NCBI RefSeq assembly: GCF_030409835.1
Contig: NZ_JAUFQO010000004.1
Coordinates: 992,001 to 1,056,000, forward strand
DNA length: 64,000 bases
From: Lutimonas halocynthiae
GTDB taxonomy: Bacteria > Bacteroidota > Bacteroidia > Flavobacteriales > Flavobacteriaceae
Direction: 5' to 3'
Under the pieces are notes generated by a model. It ran no database searches. It was not told where the DNA came from and was given only the letters and a program-made list of their open reading frames with translations. This document shows positions 8,316 through 17,534 of the stretch, one piece after another. Within the stretch, counting starts at the first letter, position 1, and the number at the start of each line of letters is the position of its first letter. Made by a program: the position numbers and the translations under genes.

Positions 8316-10097
8316 TTACTCCATTTTCTTACATTCATATATTCCAGCTGGAGCTTTTATTTTTAGCCCTGTAACCTTTCCTTGTTCAACGTTAAATTCT
8401 ATTTGCTGATCATCATAGTTCTTCATTTTGAAAAGATGTTTCTTGTATGGAATTAAATACTCATCAACCGACCAAATAATTGCCAGTTGACCTTGTTTCA
8501 ATTTAACATCGAACATACTCCCACCATAGTCATACCGTCCTACATATTGTTCCAAAGTAGCTTCTTCCGATAAGGTCCCATCGGGTTTCTTAACGAAAAC
8601 TACCTGCCCCTCATCAATAGATACTATAGCATTGTCAATATCTCCTTGAGGACTTATGTTGAAGTTAATGGTCCACTTTCCAAAATCCTCATCATTGGGA
8701 GTATCAAATCTATTATAATGATAATGTGTAAGAGATAATTCGGTTCTTCTAAAATTAAAGAACAGTGAATCTCGCTTGAAGTCGACCTTGAATTCTCCAT
8801 AGGCCTCATTCGCGAAGGTGCCAACATAATCTTCTATTGCATGAGTAGGTTTGGTATCGGCAACACGATCAAATCCTTCCTGACCTCTTGCCTGCTTGCC
8901 AAGCACTTTTCTCGCTTTATAATCTTTAAGCAAACGTCCGTTCCAGTCAGTCTGTTCTAAACCCAATAGTCTATCTACTAGGTTGTAACCAACAATAGTA
9001 TTTCCTAACGACGCAGCATGGTCTCCAATTGAAAAAGTAATGATTCCTATATCGTCATAAGGCATAATAATGACCTGAGAATGAAATCCGGGCATAGCAC
9101 CACCGTGGTTTGTTAAAACATGGCCTTTGTAGATTTCTATCCCTCTTCCCATTCCATAAACTGAGTTCAATACTTCATCATATCCTTTATCTTCGAGCGA
9201 TTGATTTTTAAAACCAATTCCTGGCTTCATTGTTTCGTCGATAATAGTCTTTGAAAAAACCTGTTTGTCTTTGTATTTTCCATCATTCATGATTGCTATT
9301 ACCCAATGAGACAGTTCTTCAAGGTTGGTAATTATAGATCCTGCCGGGCCGACTCCAGCTCCATCCTCCTTAAGAGGAATTTGATAAAGCAGCGTCGTGT
9401 CTCTTTTTTCACTGTAAGGAACACCATGGTCATCTGACTTCTGCATCTCCTCAATTGAAAAAACCGTATTGTTCATTTCTAAAGGGCTAAATAGCTTTTC
9501 TCGAATATACGCTTCCCACGTTTTACCTGTTCTGAGCTCAATGGCATATCCAACAGAGGTGTACATCAAATTGTTATATATAAAATCTTGTCTAATTGGC
9601 TTTGAAGGTTCAAGAAACTTCATGCGGTCGAACAATTCCTTGCGATTAAAATCTGATTGGAACCAAATCATATCATGTCTAGAAACGCCTGTTTTATGGC
9701 TTAGCATGTCTCTGAGGGTTACTTGGGTATTCAATAGATCATTATAAAACTCTATCTCAGGTACCGATTCTTTAAAAGGCTGATCCCAGGTAAACACACC
9801 CTCTTCTACCAACATGCCGGCCGCCACTGTTGTAAATAGCTTGGTGTTAGACGCAATTTGAAACAAAGTATTTTTTGTGACAGGAAGTTTTTTACCATAA
9901 TCGCGAAAACCATATCCCTTAACATAGACGAGTTCACCCCCATGAATAACGGCAACACCTACTCCAGGAGCGTTCCAGTCAGTCAAAGCACTCTCCATGT
10001 ATTTGTCAAAATCCGAAAGCGACTTCTTAATGTTGATCTCTTGTGATACTGCGCTTAATGACAGCAAAAGAATTGCAGATAAAAATAAATTTTTCAT
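8316..10097 (-). CDS. Exported serine hydrolase with DUF3471-type C-terminus
   Basis: From MKNLFLSAILLLSLSAVSQ at 10097 the product is 593 residues. An upstream Met at 10148 only adds a non-signal extension. The PF00144 beta-lactamase-like domain spans about 25-400: SNTKLFTTVA (SxxK), YNNLMYTSVGY (YxN) and TNHGGAMPGFHS (HxG). Residues from about 430 on, beginning YVGTFANEAYGEFKV, resemble DUF3471, and a second similar strand-rich unit follows (YVGRYDYGGSMFDV). Such proteins are periplasmic esterases or peptidases of unknown substrate. It is the only gene of islet B, bounded by R2 downstream and R3 upstream, and thus the cleanest one-gene islet. Confidence 0.9.
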   Translation of the reverse strand: MKNLFLSAILLLSLSAVSQEINIKKSLSDFDKYMESALTDWNAPGVGVAVIHGGELVYVKGYGFRDYGKKLPVTKNTLFQIASNTKLFTTVAAGMLVEEGVFTWDQPFKESVPEIEFYNDLLNTQVTLRDMLSHKTGVSRHDMIWFQSDFNRKELFDRMKFLEPSKPIRQDFIYNNLMYTSVGYAIELRTGKTWEAYIREKLFSPLEMNNTVFSIEEMQKSDDHGVPYSEKRDTTLLYQIPLKEDGAGVGPAGSIITNLEELSHWVIAIMNDGKYKDKQVFSKTIIDETMKPGIGFKNQSLEDKGYDEVLNSVYGMGRGIEIYKGHVLTNHGGAMPGFHSQVIIMPYDDIGIITFSIGDHAASLGNTIVGYNLVDRLLGLEQTDWNGRLLKDYKARKVLGKQARGQEGFDRVADTKPTHAIEDYVGTFANEAYGEFKVDFKRDSLFFNFRRTELSLTHYHYNRFDTPNDEDFGKWTINFNISPQGDIDNAIVSIDEGQVVFVKKPDGTLSEEATLEQYVGRYDYGGSMFDVKLKQGQLAIIWSVDEYLIPYKKHLFKMKNYDDQQIEFNVEQGKVTGLKIKAPAGIYECKKME

Positions 10098-10204
10098 ATT
10101 AGTTTGGTTTAGTTTGAAGAACAACAAGTTAACCATTTTTTTAAACACCTAAAACTTGAAGTTTCCTTTTCATACTAATTGAACAATTCTTGTTAGTTGT
10201 AAAA

Positions 10205-10228
10205 TTGGGGTCTGGATGGGACTCGAAC
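10205..10228 (-). repeat. Att-like relic R3: tRNA-Asp 3' end only
   Basis: GGGGTCTGGATGGGACTCGA is the acceptor strand and T-arm of tRNA-Asp with a few substitutions. Unlike the other copies it has no heptamer array and no terminator remnant next to it. It lies 34 bases from the stop codon of the BNR-repeat gene, marking the boundary between islets B and C. Confidence 0.75.
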
Positions 10229-10262
10229 ATAAGGTAATTTAAAACATAAAATTGATAATTAA

Positions 10263-11831
10263 TTATTCAATTATTATAGTTTTCAAAGTCTTCGATTCAC
10301 CATTAATAGAAAGTTTGCAATAATATCTTCCAGCGCGTAAATTCAATTCACTTAATTCTATTGGTATACTATATTTACCGGATCCCATTTCAACAAGATC
10401 AAGTATGTTTTGAACCATATTACCCCGACTGTCAAATACCTCGAGATTAACAATGGATGACTCTCGTAGTTTAAATGAAATATAACTTTTTTTATCTACC
10501 ATTGGATTTGGATAGAGTTTCACAGTTTCAATTTTCTTCGAATTAGAATTTTTATAAGTTGATGGAGTCCCGTTGAAAGAAGTTACATCAGTCCAAATAC
10601 TTAATTCTCCATCATGAAGTCTCGTCCATATTGGTCTTATTATATTATTATGCACTGTTATATTTGTGTAATCCCCGAAAAAAATATCTTTATTCGGAAG
10701 GAATGGGCTTTCACTAATTCTTTTATTTTTAAAGGATCTTCCTCCATTATTGGAAAAAGCCAAATAAACATCAGTCTGATCACCACTGTAATTTCTACGA
10801 TCGTAAAAAACAAAATGGAGGTTCCCATTCGTTTGATCGATATCCATCCATGTGAAAAATTGTTGCCTGTTGGAATTATCTTTATTGACTTTCGACCTGG
10901 AAGACCAGGTATTACCACCGTCTGTTGATTTTGAGAACCAAATATCTGTATTATGCTCTCCATTTCTTTGGTCTGACCAATTCACATAAATGGTACCATG
11001 ATTCGGACCACCACTAAGGTCACATTTAGTTATAGGAAATCCATTGGCTCTGGAAATTCCAGAAATATTTTGATCCCAGCCCCCTGGCATTGTGTCAATT
11101 AATATTTCTTCTTGAAGCCATGATTCGCCTTTATCCAAAGAACGATTGAACACTAAACCCTTTGGACCAGCCCAAGTTACGTAGATTTCACCATTGAGGC
11201 CAACAGCAGGAACTGCTCCTCCCACAGCATCATCGCCATCCATACAATCCCCAACAAATTTATTGATTTGCATTGGACTTGACCATGATTCTCCTCCATC
11301 TAAAGATTTTGAGAATAAGATGACGCTGGCACAAGTAGGATCTTCACTACCATAGTCATCAAACTGAGTCCATGTCACATAAATATTATCATTTGACCTG
11401 TCAATTACGCTCCACTGCTTGTCCTGGTTCTTTGATCCATTTAGCCCTGTAAATGATCCATTTGACCATGATATACCATTATCTGTCGATTTTTGACAAA
11501 CAATTCTATCTATCCAACCATTGCCTTCAGGTAAATTAGAAAGATGAAAATAATAAAAATTTCCTTTGCTGTCAACGTCTATAACTGGATCTCCCCAAAC
11601 TCCAAAAGACGAAGTTAATTCCCCAATCCTCCAGGTCCTGCCACCGTCAGCGCTGTAATGATAATTGTTAAGAATACTTCCAGCAACTAAAATATCAGGA
11701 TTGCTGGGATTCATCATTATCGATGGTTCATTTGGTCCATATCGATCACCAATACTCTTACTAATTAATATATTTTGACCTTGACTGTTAACTCCTATTA
11801 AAAGAAAAACTAATAGTAATATTGTTTTCAT
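10263..11831 (-). CDS. Secreted BNR-repeat (sialidase-like) protein with T9SS sorting domain
   Basis: A 522-residue protein with a signal peptide (MKTILLLVFLLIGVNSQG). It contains at least five Asp-box motifs of the SxDxGxxW type spaced through the chain (SADGGRTW, STDNGISW, SLDGGESW, SLDKGESW, STDGGNTW), typical of a six-bladed beta-propeller. The last ~80 residues (VKLYPNPMVDKKSYISF, then a strand-rich stretch ending KTIIIE) form a type IX secretion C-terminal signal, so the protein is secreted or surface-anchored. Asp boxes also occur in non-sialidase propellers, and I do not see the arginine triad and FRIP motif of true sialidases, so the activity is open. Together with the subtilase it makes up islet C. 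Confidence 0.85.
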   Translation of the reverse strand: MKTILLLVFLLIGVNSQGQNILISKSIGDRYGPNEPSIMMNPSNPDILVAGSILNNYHYSADGGRTWRIGELTSSFGVWGDPVIDVDSKGNFYYFHLSNLPEGNGWIDRIVCQKSTDNGISWSNGSFTGLNGSKNQDKQWSVIDRSNDNIYVTWTQFDDYGSEDPTCASVILFSKSLDGGESWSSPMQINKFVGDCMDGDDAVGGAVPAVGLNGEIYVTWAGPKGLVFNRSLDKGESWLQEEILIDTMPGGWDQNISGISRANGFPITKCDLSGGPNHGTIYVNWSDQRNGEHNTDIWFSKSTDGGNTWSSRSKVNKDNSNRQQFFTWMDIDQTNGNLHFVFYDRRNYSGDQTDVYLAFSNNGGRSFKNKRISESPFLPNKDIFFGDYTNITVHNNIIRPIWTRLHDGELSIWTDVTSFNGTPSTYKNSNSKKIETVKLYPNPMVDKKSYISFKLRESSIVNLEVFDSRGNMVQNILDLVEMGSGKYSIPIELSELNLRAGRYYCKLSINGESKTLKTIIIE

Positions 11832-12115
11832 AGCATTTTTAAATTAAACAGCAATATAAATATATTCACCAAAAATTAGGATACCCTTGTAAGGGTAAAT
11901 TTATTTTAATTTATAAAACATGTTTAGTTTTAATCTGAGTAGTCTGACCTGGACCACAACATTTTGCTTATAATCTGATATGATATCAGAAATGCTACTA
12001 TAAGGCATATATCGATAATTCCCTATAATTGTAATGGGAATTATTCATATCTTTAAACATAAAAAATTATTTAACTCAACTAAGCCCTATTTAACCCAAC
12101 TAACCCCCCTTCCCT

Positions 12116-14017
12116 ATGAAAAAATTCTCATGTCTTATTATTGCATTTTTTTGCACTGTTCTTTCGGTTTATTCACAACGCGACACCATCAAATCTATTG
12201 ATGATGTTCCACGATTCACCTATCAAATAGATAGCCTGGCTTCTGTTGTTTATAATGATGACGATCAATTTCGAAAGCTGTACCTGGAAGTAGAAAAAAA
12301 CTACCTTTCTCTTAAAGAGAAATATGTTATAGAAGATGCTACTTTAAAGAAAAGCATACTGTCAACACTTCAATCTATAGACTTTTTTGAGCAAAGATTT
12401 GACGAAGGAATGGCAAAGACTAAAATGATCAAATCTTTACAGGAAAAACCAGCCCAAAAAGAAACTTCAGGCTTACTCTCCTTCACCTATTTAAATACGC
12501 TTGCCAACAATAAGGCGACAGCGACTGACGAGTTTAGTACTGCCTATCAGGTTGAATTACAGAAGTTAGTTGATCCACTTGACTATGCGGTAGTAGGAGA
12601 TAACATAAAATCCAGCAAAACATCAATGGAGATCTTTTCTGAAAATCTAATCGAAGGGTTAATTGTAGAAAATATTGACCCCGCTTCGAAAGGCGGCGAA
12701 TTGAGTGGTGATTTTGCTAATGCCCTGATCAATTACAAGTTTCTCACGAGATATATTTTGCCTTATAAAAACAATGTCGTTCATGTGTACAAAGCATATT
12801 TAGATGCCAATCATGTTGAGAAAAAGGATATTTGGAAAGAGCGAAATGTAGATTTATCAAATCGTTCCAATTTGAGTCCGGTAACAATTGCAATATGGGA
12901 CAGTGGGGTTGACAATGCTTTATACCCTGATAACATGTATGTAAATAGTCAGGAAAAAGTTGACAATGTGGATAATGATGGCAATGGGTTTATTGATGAT
13001 ATTAATGGGATTGCCTATGATTTGCATTCAAATAAAATAGCTGGTAATTTGATAGATCTGTCTGACGAGCAAAAAGTTGACGTGCCACAAACTTTGCAAC
13101 TGTACAAAGGGTTAAAAGATTTACAAACGAATATTGATAGTGAAGAGGCTGATCGTTTTAAAAAAGTAATGTCAGAATTAAAGCCTGATGAAGTCAAACC
13201 TTTTATTGAAAATCTCAATTTCTTTGGAAACTATGCACACGGAACCCACGTTGCCGGAATTGCCGTTCATGATAATCCCGCAGCAGTTTTACAAGTAGCC
13301 AGAATCACTTTTGGATATAAATTAATGCCTGAATTACCCACAATAGAAAAAGCTAAAAAAAACGCTAAGGAAGTCATTGAAACAGTCAATTATTTTAAAT
13401 CTACAGGAGTACGTGTAGTCAATATGAGTTTTGGTGGTTCTCCACAAGGAATTGAAACGGCATTAGAGAAAAATGGTGTCGGAAAAGATAGTGAGGAACG
13501 AAAAGAAATGGCCCGCGAAATTTTTGATATTGGGAAAGTAGCATTTTATGATGCTATTGCGGATGCTGATGCTATTTTATTTATTACTTCTTCGGGAAAT
13601 TCTGATGAAGATAGTGAGTTTTATGAGGCGATTCCCTCTTCCTTTGACCTGCCTAATATCCTTACTGTTGGAGCTGTAGATCAAACCGGTGAAGAAACAA
13701 GTTTTTCTAGTTTTGGAGAAAATGTAGATGTCCATGCAAATGGTTTTGACGTAGAGAGCTATGTACCGGGAGGTGAAAGATTAAAAATGTCGGGCACATC
13801 AATGTCATCGCCCAATGTGGCAAATTTAGCTGGAAAAATATGGGCCATAAACCCTGATTTAAGTGTTGAAGACGTGAAGAATTATATCATTTCTTATAGT
13901 GATGTCAGTGAAGATGGGCGTATCATTTTAATGAATCCCAAAGCATCAATCAATGCCGTTGACAAAGACCATCCTCCAATTAAAAAGCAAAAAAACGCAA
14001 AGAAAATAAAGAGCTAG
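12116..14017 (+). CDS. Exported subtilisin-family (S8) serine protease
   Basis: A 633-residue precursor with signal peptide MKKFSCLIIAFFCTVLSVYS. The catalytic triad is visible: Asp262 in IAIWDSGVD, His375 in HGTHVAG and Ser562 in GTSMSSPN. A long propeptide-like region (about 20-240) precedes the domain, and a ~100-residue insertion lies between Asp and His. The C-terminus is short and lysine-rich (KKQKNAKKIKS) with no T9SS domain, so it may stay in the periplasm. It is convergent with the alpha/beta hydrolase across R4, and it is one of the few plus-strand genes of the array. The substrate is unknown. Confidence 0.93.
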   Translation: MKKFSCLIIAFFCTVLSVYSQRDTIKSIDDVPRFTYQIDSLASVVYNDDDQFRKLYLEVEKNYLSLKEKYVIEDATLKKSILSTLQSIDFFEQRFDEGMAKTKMIKSLQEKPAQKETSGLLSFTYLNTLANNKATATDEFSTAYQVELQKLVDPLDYAVVGDNIKSSKTSMEIFSENLIEGLIVENIDPASKGGELSGDFANALINYKFLTRYILPYKNNVVHVYKAYLDANHVEKKDIWKERNVDLSNRSNLSPVTIAIWDSGVDNALYPDNMYVNSQEKVDNVDNDGNGFIDDINGIAYDLHSNKIAGNLIDLSDEQKVDVPQTLQLYKGLKDLQTNIDSEEADRFKKVMSELKPDEVKPFIENLNFFGNYAHGTHVAGIAVHDNPAAVLQVARITFGYKLMPELPTIEKAKKNAKEVIETVNYFKSTGVRVVNMSFGGSPQGIETALEKNGVGKDSEERKEMAREIFDIGKVAFYDAIADADAILFITSSGNSDEDSEFYEAIPSSFDLPNILTVGAVDQTGEETSFSSFGENVDVHANGFDVESYVPGGERLKMSGTSMSSPNVANLAGKIWAINPDLSVEDVKNYIISYSDVSEDGRIILMNPKASINAVDKDHPPIKKQKNAKKIKS

Positions 14018-14062
14018 AAAGATTGAAGATCGGTTCTGGCAAAATGCAATGAATATATTTAA

Positions 14063-14290
14063 TGAAGTGTTAAGTGTTAAGTGTTAAGTGTTAAGTGTTA
14101 AGTGTTAAGTGTTAAGTGTTAAGTGTTAAGTGTTAAGTGTTAAGTGTTAAGTGTTAAGTGTTAAGTAAAAATAATTTTTTCTAGTACTTAGTCCCTAGTC
14201 CTTAGCACTTAATCCTTAGTCCTTAGTCCTTAAAACCTGCCTGCGGCAGGCAGGCTTAATACTTATTGTTTCGGTCTGGACTAGACTCGG
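14063..14290 (-). repeat. Att-like repeat R4 with about 15 heptamers and tRNA-Asp 3' relic
   Basis: One of the two longest heptamer runs: AAGTGTT repeated about 15 times (14064-14166) with no interruption. Then come the spacer (AAAAATAATTTTTTCTAG), the right arm of AGTCCTT heptamers, a REP-like palindrome (14235-14255, CCTGCCTG/CAGGCAGG) inserted in the right arm, and the relic at about 14268-14290 (CGGTCTGGACTAGACTCGG), which has two changes in the T-stem. No terminator remnant is visible at its left end. Confidence 0.88.
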
Positions 14291-14349
14291 AGAAGCTACT
14301 TTACATAGTGGCGTTATCCCTAGCGTTTTATAATATTGATAATGTGGTA

Positions 14350-15411
14350 TTAGTATTTAGAATAAAAATTTAAGGCTTCATTGATGGTTTCTATTCGTTC
14401 ATCGTCTTTTTCAATTAGAAGCTCATGTTGTGCATTTTCAACCTCATAAGCCATACAAATTTTTCCTAAAGCTTTAGAAGCGTCTATAAATTTCTGGTGG
14501 GCAAATGGATATACAATTTTCTCATTTTCTGCCGAAAAAAGGATAAAAGGCGTATTTATTCTATCAATATTGCTAAATATATAGTCAAATTGCAAACAAG
14601 ATTTATGAAGCCACCGGTAAGTTGCACCACCGAGTCTAGCTTTAGGAACTTTTGCATAAGCATCAATCATTCTATCATACCTCAATTCAGAGCCTGTTAA
14701 TGTATTCCCCTTAAAAGTAGTTTTATCATCTTTATATTCCGATTCGCCTATTGCATATTTAGGTTCATCGCCGTCCATTACTTTGACAACACTACAAATT
14801 GGTGGATTTAACCCTAACATAGGTGAGGAGAATGCCGCAGCACTAAAATCATTAGGATATTGTTCTAAATATGTCATTCCTATTGCACCTCCCATTGAAT
14901 GAGCTAATAAATAGGTTTTTTTATAGCTTTTGGGTATTACATAATGATCGTAGAAATGTTTCATATCATCAATATAAAACTGAAAACTATCAATATAGCC
15001 CATCTCAGGGTTTTCTGTCATTCTACCCGATAACCCCTGTCCTCGATGGTCATGTATATAAATTGAATACCCATTCTTAAAAAGGTCAAAAATGAGTTCT
15101 TTATATTTTATAGCAGCTTCAGTTCTGCCTGATGAAATTAAGATTGCTTTGTCGGAATTCTTCTGCTCAAATATTCGATAATATATTTGAACATCAGCTT
15201 TGCCATTAAAAAACCCCTTTTTTCCGCTATCATAAAAATCTTCAATTTGCTGACTGTAAGTATCCTCTTTCAAATCACTCGCTGTCGTAAGGTTATACTT
15301 ATTTTCTTCCTTTGATAATCGATCGAAATTTCTTTTACAAGAAAACGACATAATAATTGATATCAAAAAGAGGTACTTTAAATACCTTAAATGAATTTTA
15401 TGTTTTTCCAT
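14350..15411 (-). CDS. Lipoprotein alpha/beta hydrolase (monoacylglycerol-lipase-like)
   Basis: A 353-residue protein with a lipoprotein signal (LFLISIIMSFSCKRNF; lipobox Cys at about 26). The Hydrolase_4/serine aminopeptidase S33 fold (PF12146) is evident from HDHRGQGLSG, the nucleophile elbow LAHSMGGAIG, a cap region, the acid in FSAENEKIVYP and the His in ENAQHELL. Family members hydrolyse lysophospholipids or monoacylglycerols, and lipoprotein versions face the periplasm. It stands first in islet D, directly upstream of R4, with 290 featureless bases before the next gene. Confidence 0.88.
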   Translation of the reverse strand: MEKHKIHLRYLKYLFLISIIMSFSCKRNFDRLSKEENKYNLTTASDLKEDTYSQQIEDFYDSGKKGFFNGKADVQIYYRIFEQKNSDKAILISSGRTEAAIKYKELIFDLFKNGYSIYIHDHRGQGLSGRMTENPEMGYIDSFQFYIDDMKHFYDHYVIPKSYKKTYLLAHSMGGAIGMTYLEQYPNDFSAAAFSSPMLGLNPPICSVVKVMDGDEPKYAIGESEYKDDKTTFKGNTLTGSELRYDRMIDAYAKVPKARLGGATYRWLHKSCLQFDYIFSNIDRINTPFILFSAENEKIVYPFAHQKFIDASKALGKICMAYEVENAQHELLIEKDDERIETINEALNFYSKY

Positions 15412-15702
15412 ATATCTCTAATAACAAACAAGTTAGCAGGTTAATTTGTAAATATAATACTTTAGCAGAATAGGCCCAGTCATATTTTTACACAGGGTAT
15501 TTATTATCTTGTCACTCTTGTCTAATTCATTCTTATAACAATTAGCACCAAAATACTTTCCGCTGTGTTGTCTTCCGATAGCTTTGTTACATAGTTGTCA
15601 ACTTAGAATGACCCAGAAGCTCTAAAAGAATTTCCACAGTTACATTACTAATAAAAGAAGCGATAAGAAGCTAGAATTGATATAGATTAATTGAGTAAAA
15701 TA

Positions 15703-15921
15703 TCATTTTCCTTCGGCTATCATTTTTCTTATTTTCACAGCTTTCTCAAAATGGTCAAGTTTATACTTCATTATCCACCATTGAGCAACCTCCATTAGTA
15801 ATTTTGGATTATCATTTTTATTAGCGAAAAAAGCATAAAATGAGAGTCCTACATGCGCTCCTTTCTTTTTAATTTTCTCATCACAAACTTGAATTATTTT
15901 TTGAGTGGTTATTTTGTTCAT
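15703..15921 (-). CDS. Small DUF6500-like protein
   Basis: A 72-residue protein from the ATG at 15921; a TTG nine bases upstream is a weaker start. The sequence includes VCDEKIKKKGAHVGLSFYAF, FFANKNDNPKLLMEVAQWW and LDHFEKAVKIRKM. From memory this matches the small DUF6500 family, whose function is unknown. It is cytosolic with no signal peptide. It lies 76 bases downstream of the S41 peptidase gene on the same strand, so co-transcription is possible. Confidence 0.65.
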   Translation of the reverse strand: MNKITTQKIIQVCDEKIKKKGAHVGLSFYAFFANKNDNPKLLMEVAQWWIMKYKLDHFEKAVKIRKMIAEGK

Positions 15922-15997
15922 TTTCAACAATTATGCTTTTTTGGGCTTGGAGGTATCGTTAAGCATTCGTTTTAGACTCATACTAATTCAATAATAA

Positions 15998-17395
15998 TTA
16001 GTCATTTTTTAACTTCTGTTTTATTGCTTCTAAATTTTTCTGAAATAATTCAAGATTGTCATCCTTATTTTCAACAGCAATATTAACTGCTCGTTGATAG
16101 TTTTTATGGGAAGCTTCTAAATCACCATTTATCATTAATGATTCACCATAACTATCGTAGGCATTTGCAGAGTTCTGGTAGAGAATAGTATTTGCTCTAA
16201 AAATAGATTCAGCTCTTTTTGGTTTTTCGTACGTCATTAAATATTCATAACCTAAGTTATTGATGTCTCCTTCATCAAACAAATTAGCCTCTTGACATGC
16301 TCTCAAACTTTCAAGAATTGCTTCATCTGATTTTCCAACAGTATAACTATCGAGCTTGCTGTTTAAATCCATAAACAACTGGTTATATTTTTCATTTCTT
16401 TTGACTCGGTAAGCTTCTGCAGCTTCTTGCGCTAAGTCAAGTGCTTTATCATAAGCATCTTCAATGCTTGTTTCTTCTTCTGGAATTACGCCAACACCTT
16501 CCCAATTAGTTTTAGTAATTGGGTTAATTGCTTTTCCGGTCGGAATAAAAACACTCAAATTATCATTGATTCTCTGAGTACCTCCTGGATTGGCACCTCC
16601 TCCAGTGGTCTGCCCTACTAAAATTGCTCTTTTTTGAGTTTGCATATTATATGAGAATTCTTCTGCTGCTGAGAAAGTTCTTTCACTTGTTATTATAAAT
16701 AACGGAGTATCGGGCATTCTAAGACCCCCAACTTCATCTAATGTCCAAAATTCTTCTGTTCTATTTCCTTCCCTCCAATAAAGGCTATTCAAATGCAATT
16801 TCTGATCAAAGAAATAACTACATAAATATTGAACCATACGCGGACTACCTCCACCATTTTTGCTTATGTCGATGATTATCGCATCAGTTCTTGACATTAA
16901 TTTCATATAAGCATCAGTGACTTCCTTCCCAGTCTCTAATCCAGCAAACCCTCTTAAATCCAAATAACCTACATTTCCTTCCAGAGTTTCAACAGTTTTG
17001 AATCCTGCATTTGATTTTCTGGAATTGTCGATTCGAGCAATTTTTTCTTCAATTATTTTTTCCCGAGATTTTTTTGGAGCCATATATGGTTGACTGGCCC
17101 TAATACGCATATGCTTATCCTTATTAATAGCTTGTACTGATTTAGTCAAGGCTGCTGCAAGAGTTTCATCATTTTCAAACTGATCATAATAGCCGTCTAA
17201 CATTTGAGCCTTTAGATGCTCATCAGTTAACTTAGCAACTTCAGGAAATACATAATAGTCATTCATTAATTGCGAGAGTTTTTGAATCACATTTTCCTTA
17301 TATTCTTTAGAAATTGATTTATCCTGTGCTTTGGATAAACTAATATTAAGAAGTAATGCTATAAACAGTATGGAGAATTGGGGAATAGTTTTCAT
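15998..17395 (-). CDS. Exported S41-family peptidase with C-terminal TPR repeats
   Basis: A 465-residue protein with signal MKTIPQFSILFIALLLNISL. Residues about 25-100 resemble the helical S41 N-terminal domain (MNDYYVFPEVA). The S41 core is shown by GNVGYLDLRGF, IIIDISKNGGGSPRMV, the catalytic serine in TSERTFSAAEEFSY, GQTTGGGANPGG and GVGVIPEE. There is no clear PDZ domain, as in the IRBP-like branch of tail-specific proteases. The last ~110 residues are TPR-like (FRANTILYQNSANAYDSYGE). It is likely a periplasmic peptidase of unknown target, part of islet D. Confidence 0.9.
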   Translation of the reverse strand: MKTIPQFSILFIALLLNISLSKAQDKSISKEYKENVIQKLSQLMNDYYVFPEVAKLTDEHLKAQMLDGYYDQFENDETLAAALTKSVQAINKDKHMRIRASQPYMAPKKSREKIIEEKIARIDNSRKSNAGFKTVETLEGNVGYLDLRGFAGLETGKEVTDAYMKLMSRTDAIIIDISKNGGGSPRMVQYLCSYFFDQKLHLNSLYWREGNRTEEFWTLDEVGGLRMPDTPLFIITSERTFSAAEEFSYNMQTQKRAILVGQTTGGGANPGGTQRINDNLSVFIPTGKAINPITKTNWEGVGVIPEEETSIEDAYDKALDLAQEAAEAYRVKRNEKYNQLFMDLNSKLDSYTVGKSDEAILESLRACQEANLFDEGDINNLGYEYLMTYEKPKRAESIFRANTILYQNSANAYDSYGESLMINGDLEASHKNYQRAVNIAVENKDDNLELFQKNLEAIKQKLKND

Positions 17396-17534
17396 TTATT
17401 AAATATTAAGAGTCAAAGAGGTAAATATATCGCTTTTGAACAAACTGCGCTTAAAAGTTTGGTTTTTGAAACTTAATTATGATGCATAAGGTGATGGGTA
17501 AGAGCAGTAGTTCACCCATGTTGGGTGTTTTTAT

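Noticed and set aside
2940-10097. The two PF00144 proteins as antibiotic-resistance beta-lactamases
   Set aside because: The fold is shared by esterases and peptidases; long C-terminal extensions and the altered third motif argue against class C lactamase activity.
10263-11831. True exo-alpha-sialidase
   Set aside because: Asp boxes are present, but the FRIP motif and arginine triad are not visible; only a BNR-repeat call is supported.
14064-14166. Heptamer array as a CRISPR array
   Set aside because: The repeats are seven bases with no spacers and no cas genes are present; it is a simple tandem repeat.
15412-15702. Possible small gene or RNA between the lipoprotein hydrolase and the DUF6500-like gene
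   Set aside because: No open frame with coding character, no hairpin with T-run and no repeat was found in these 291 bases.
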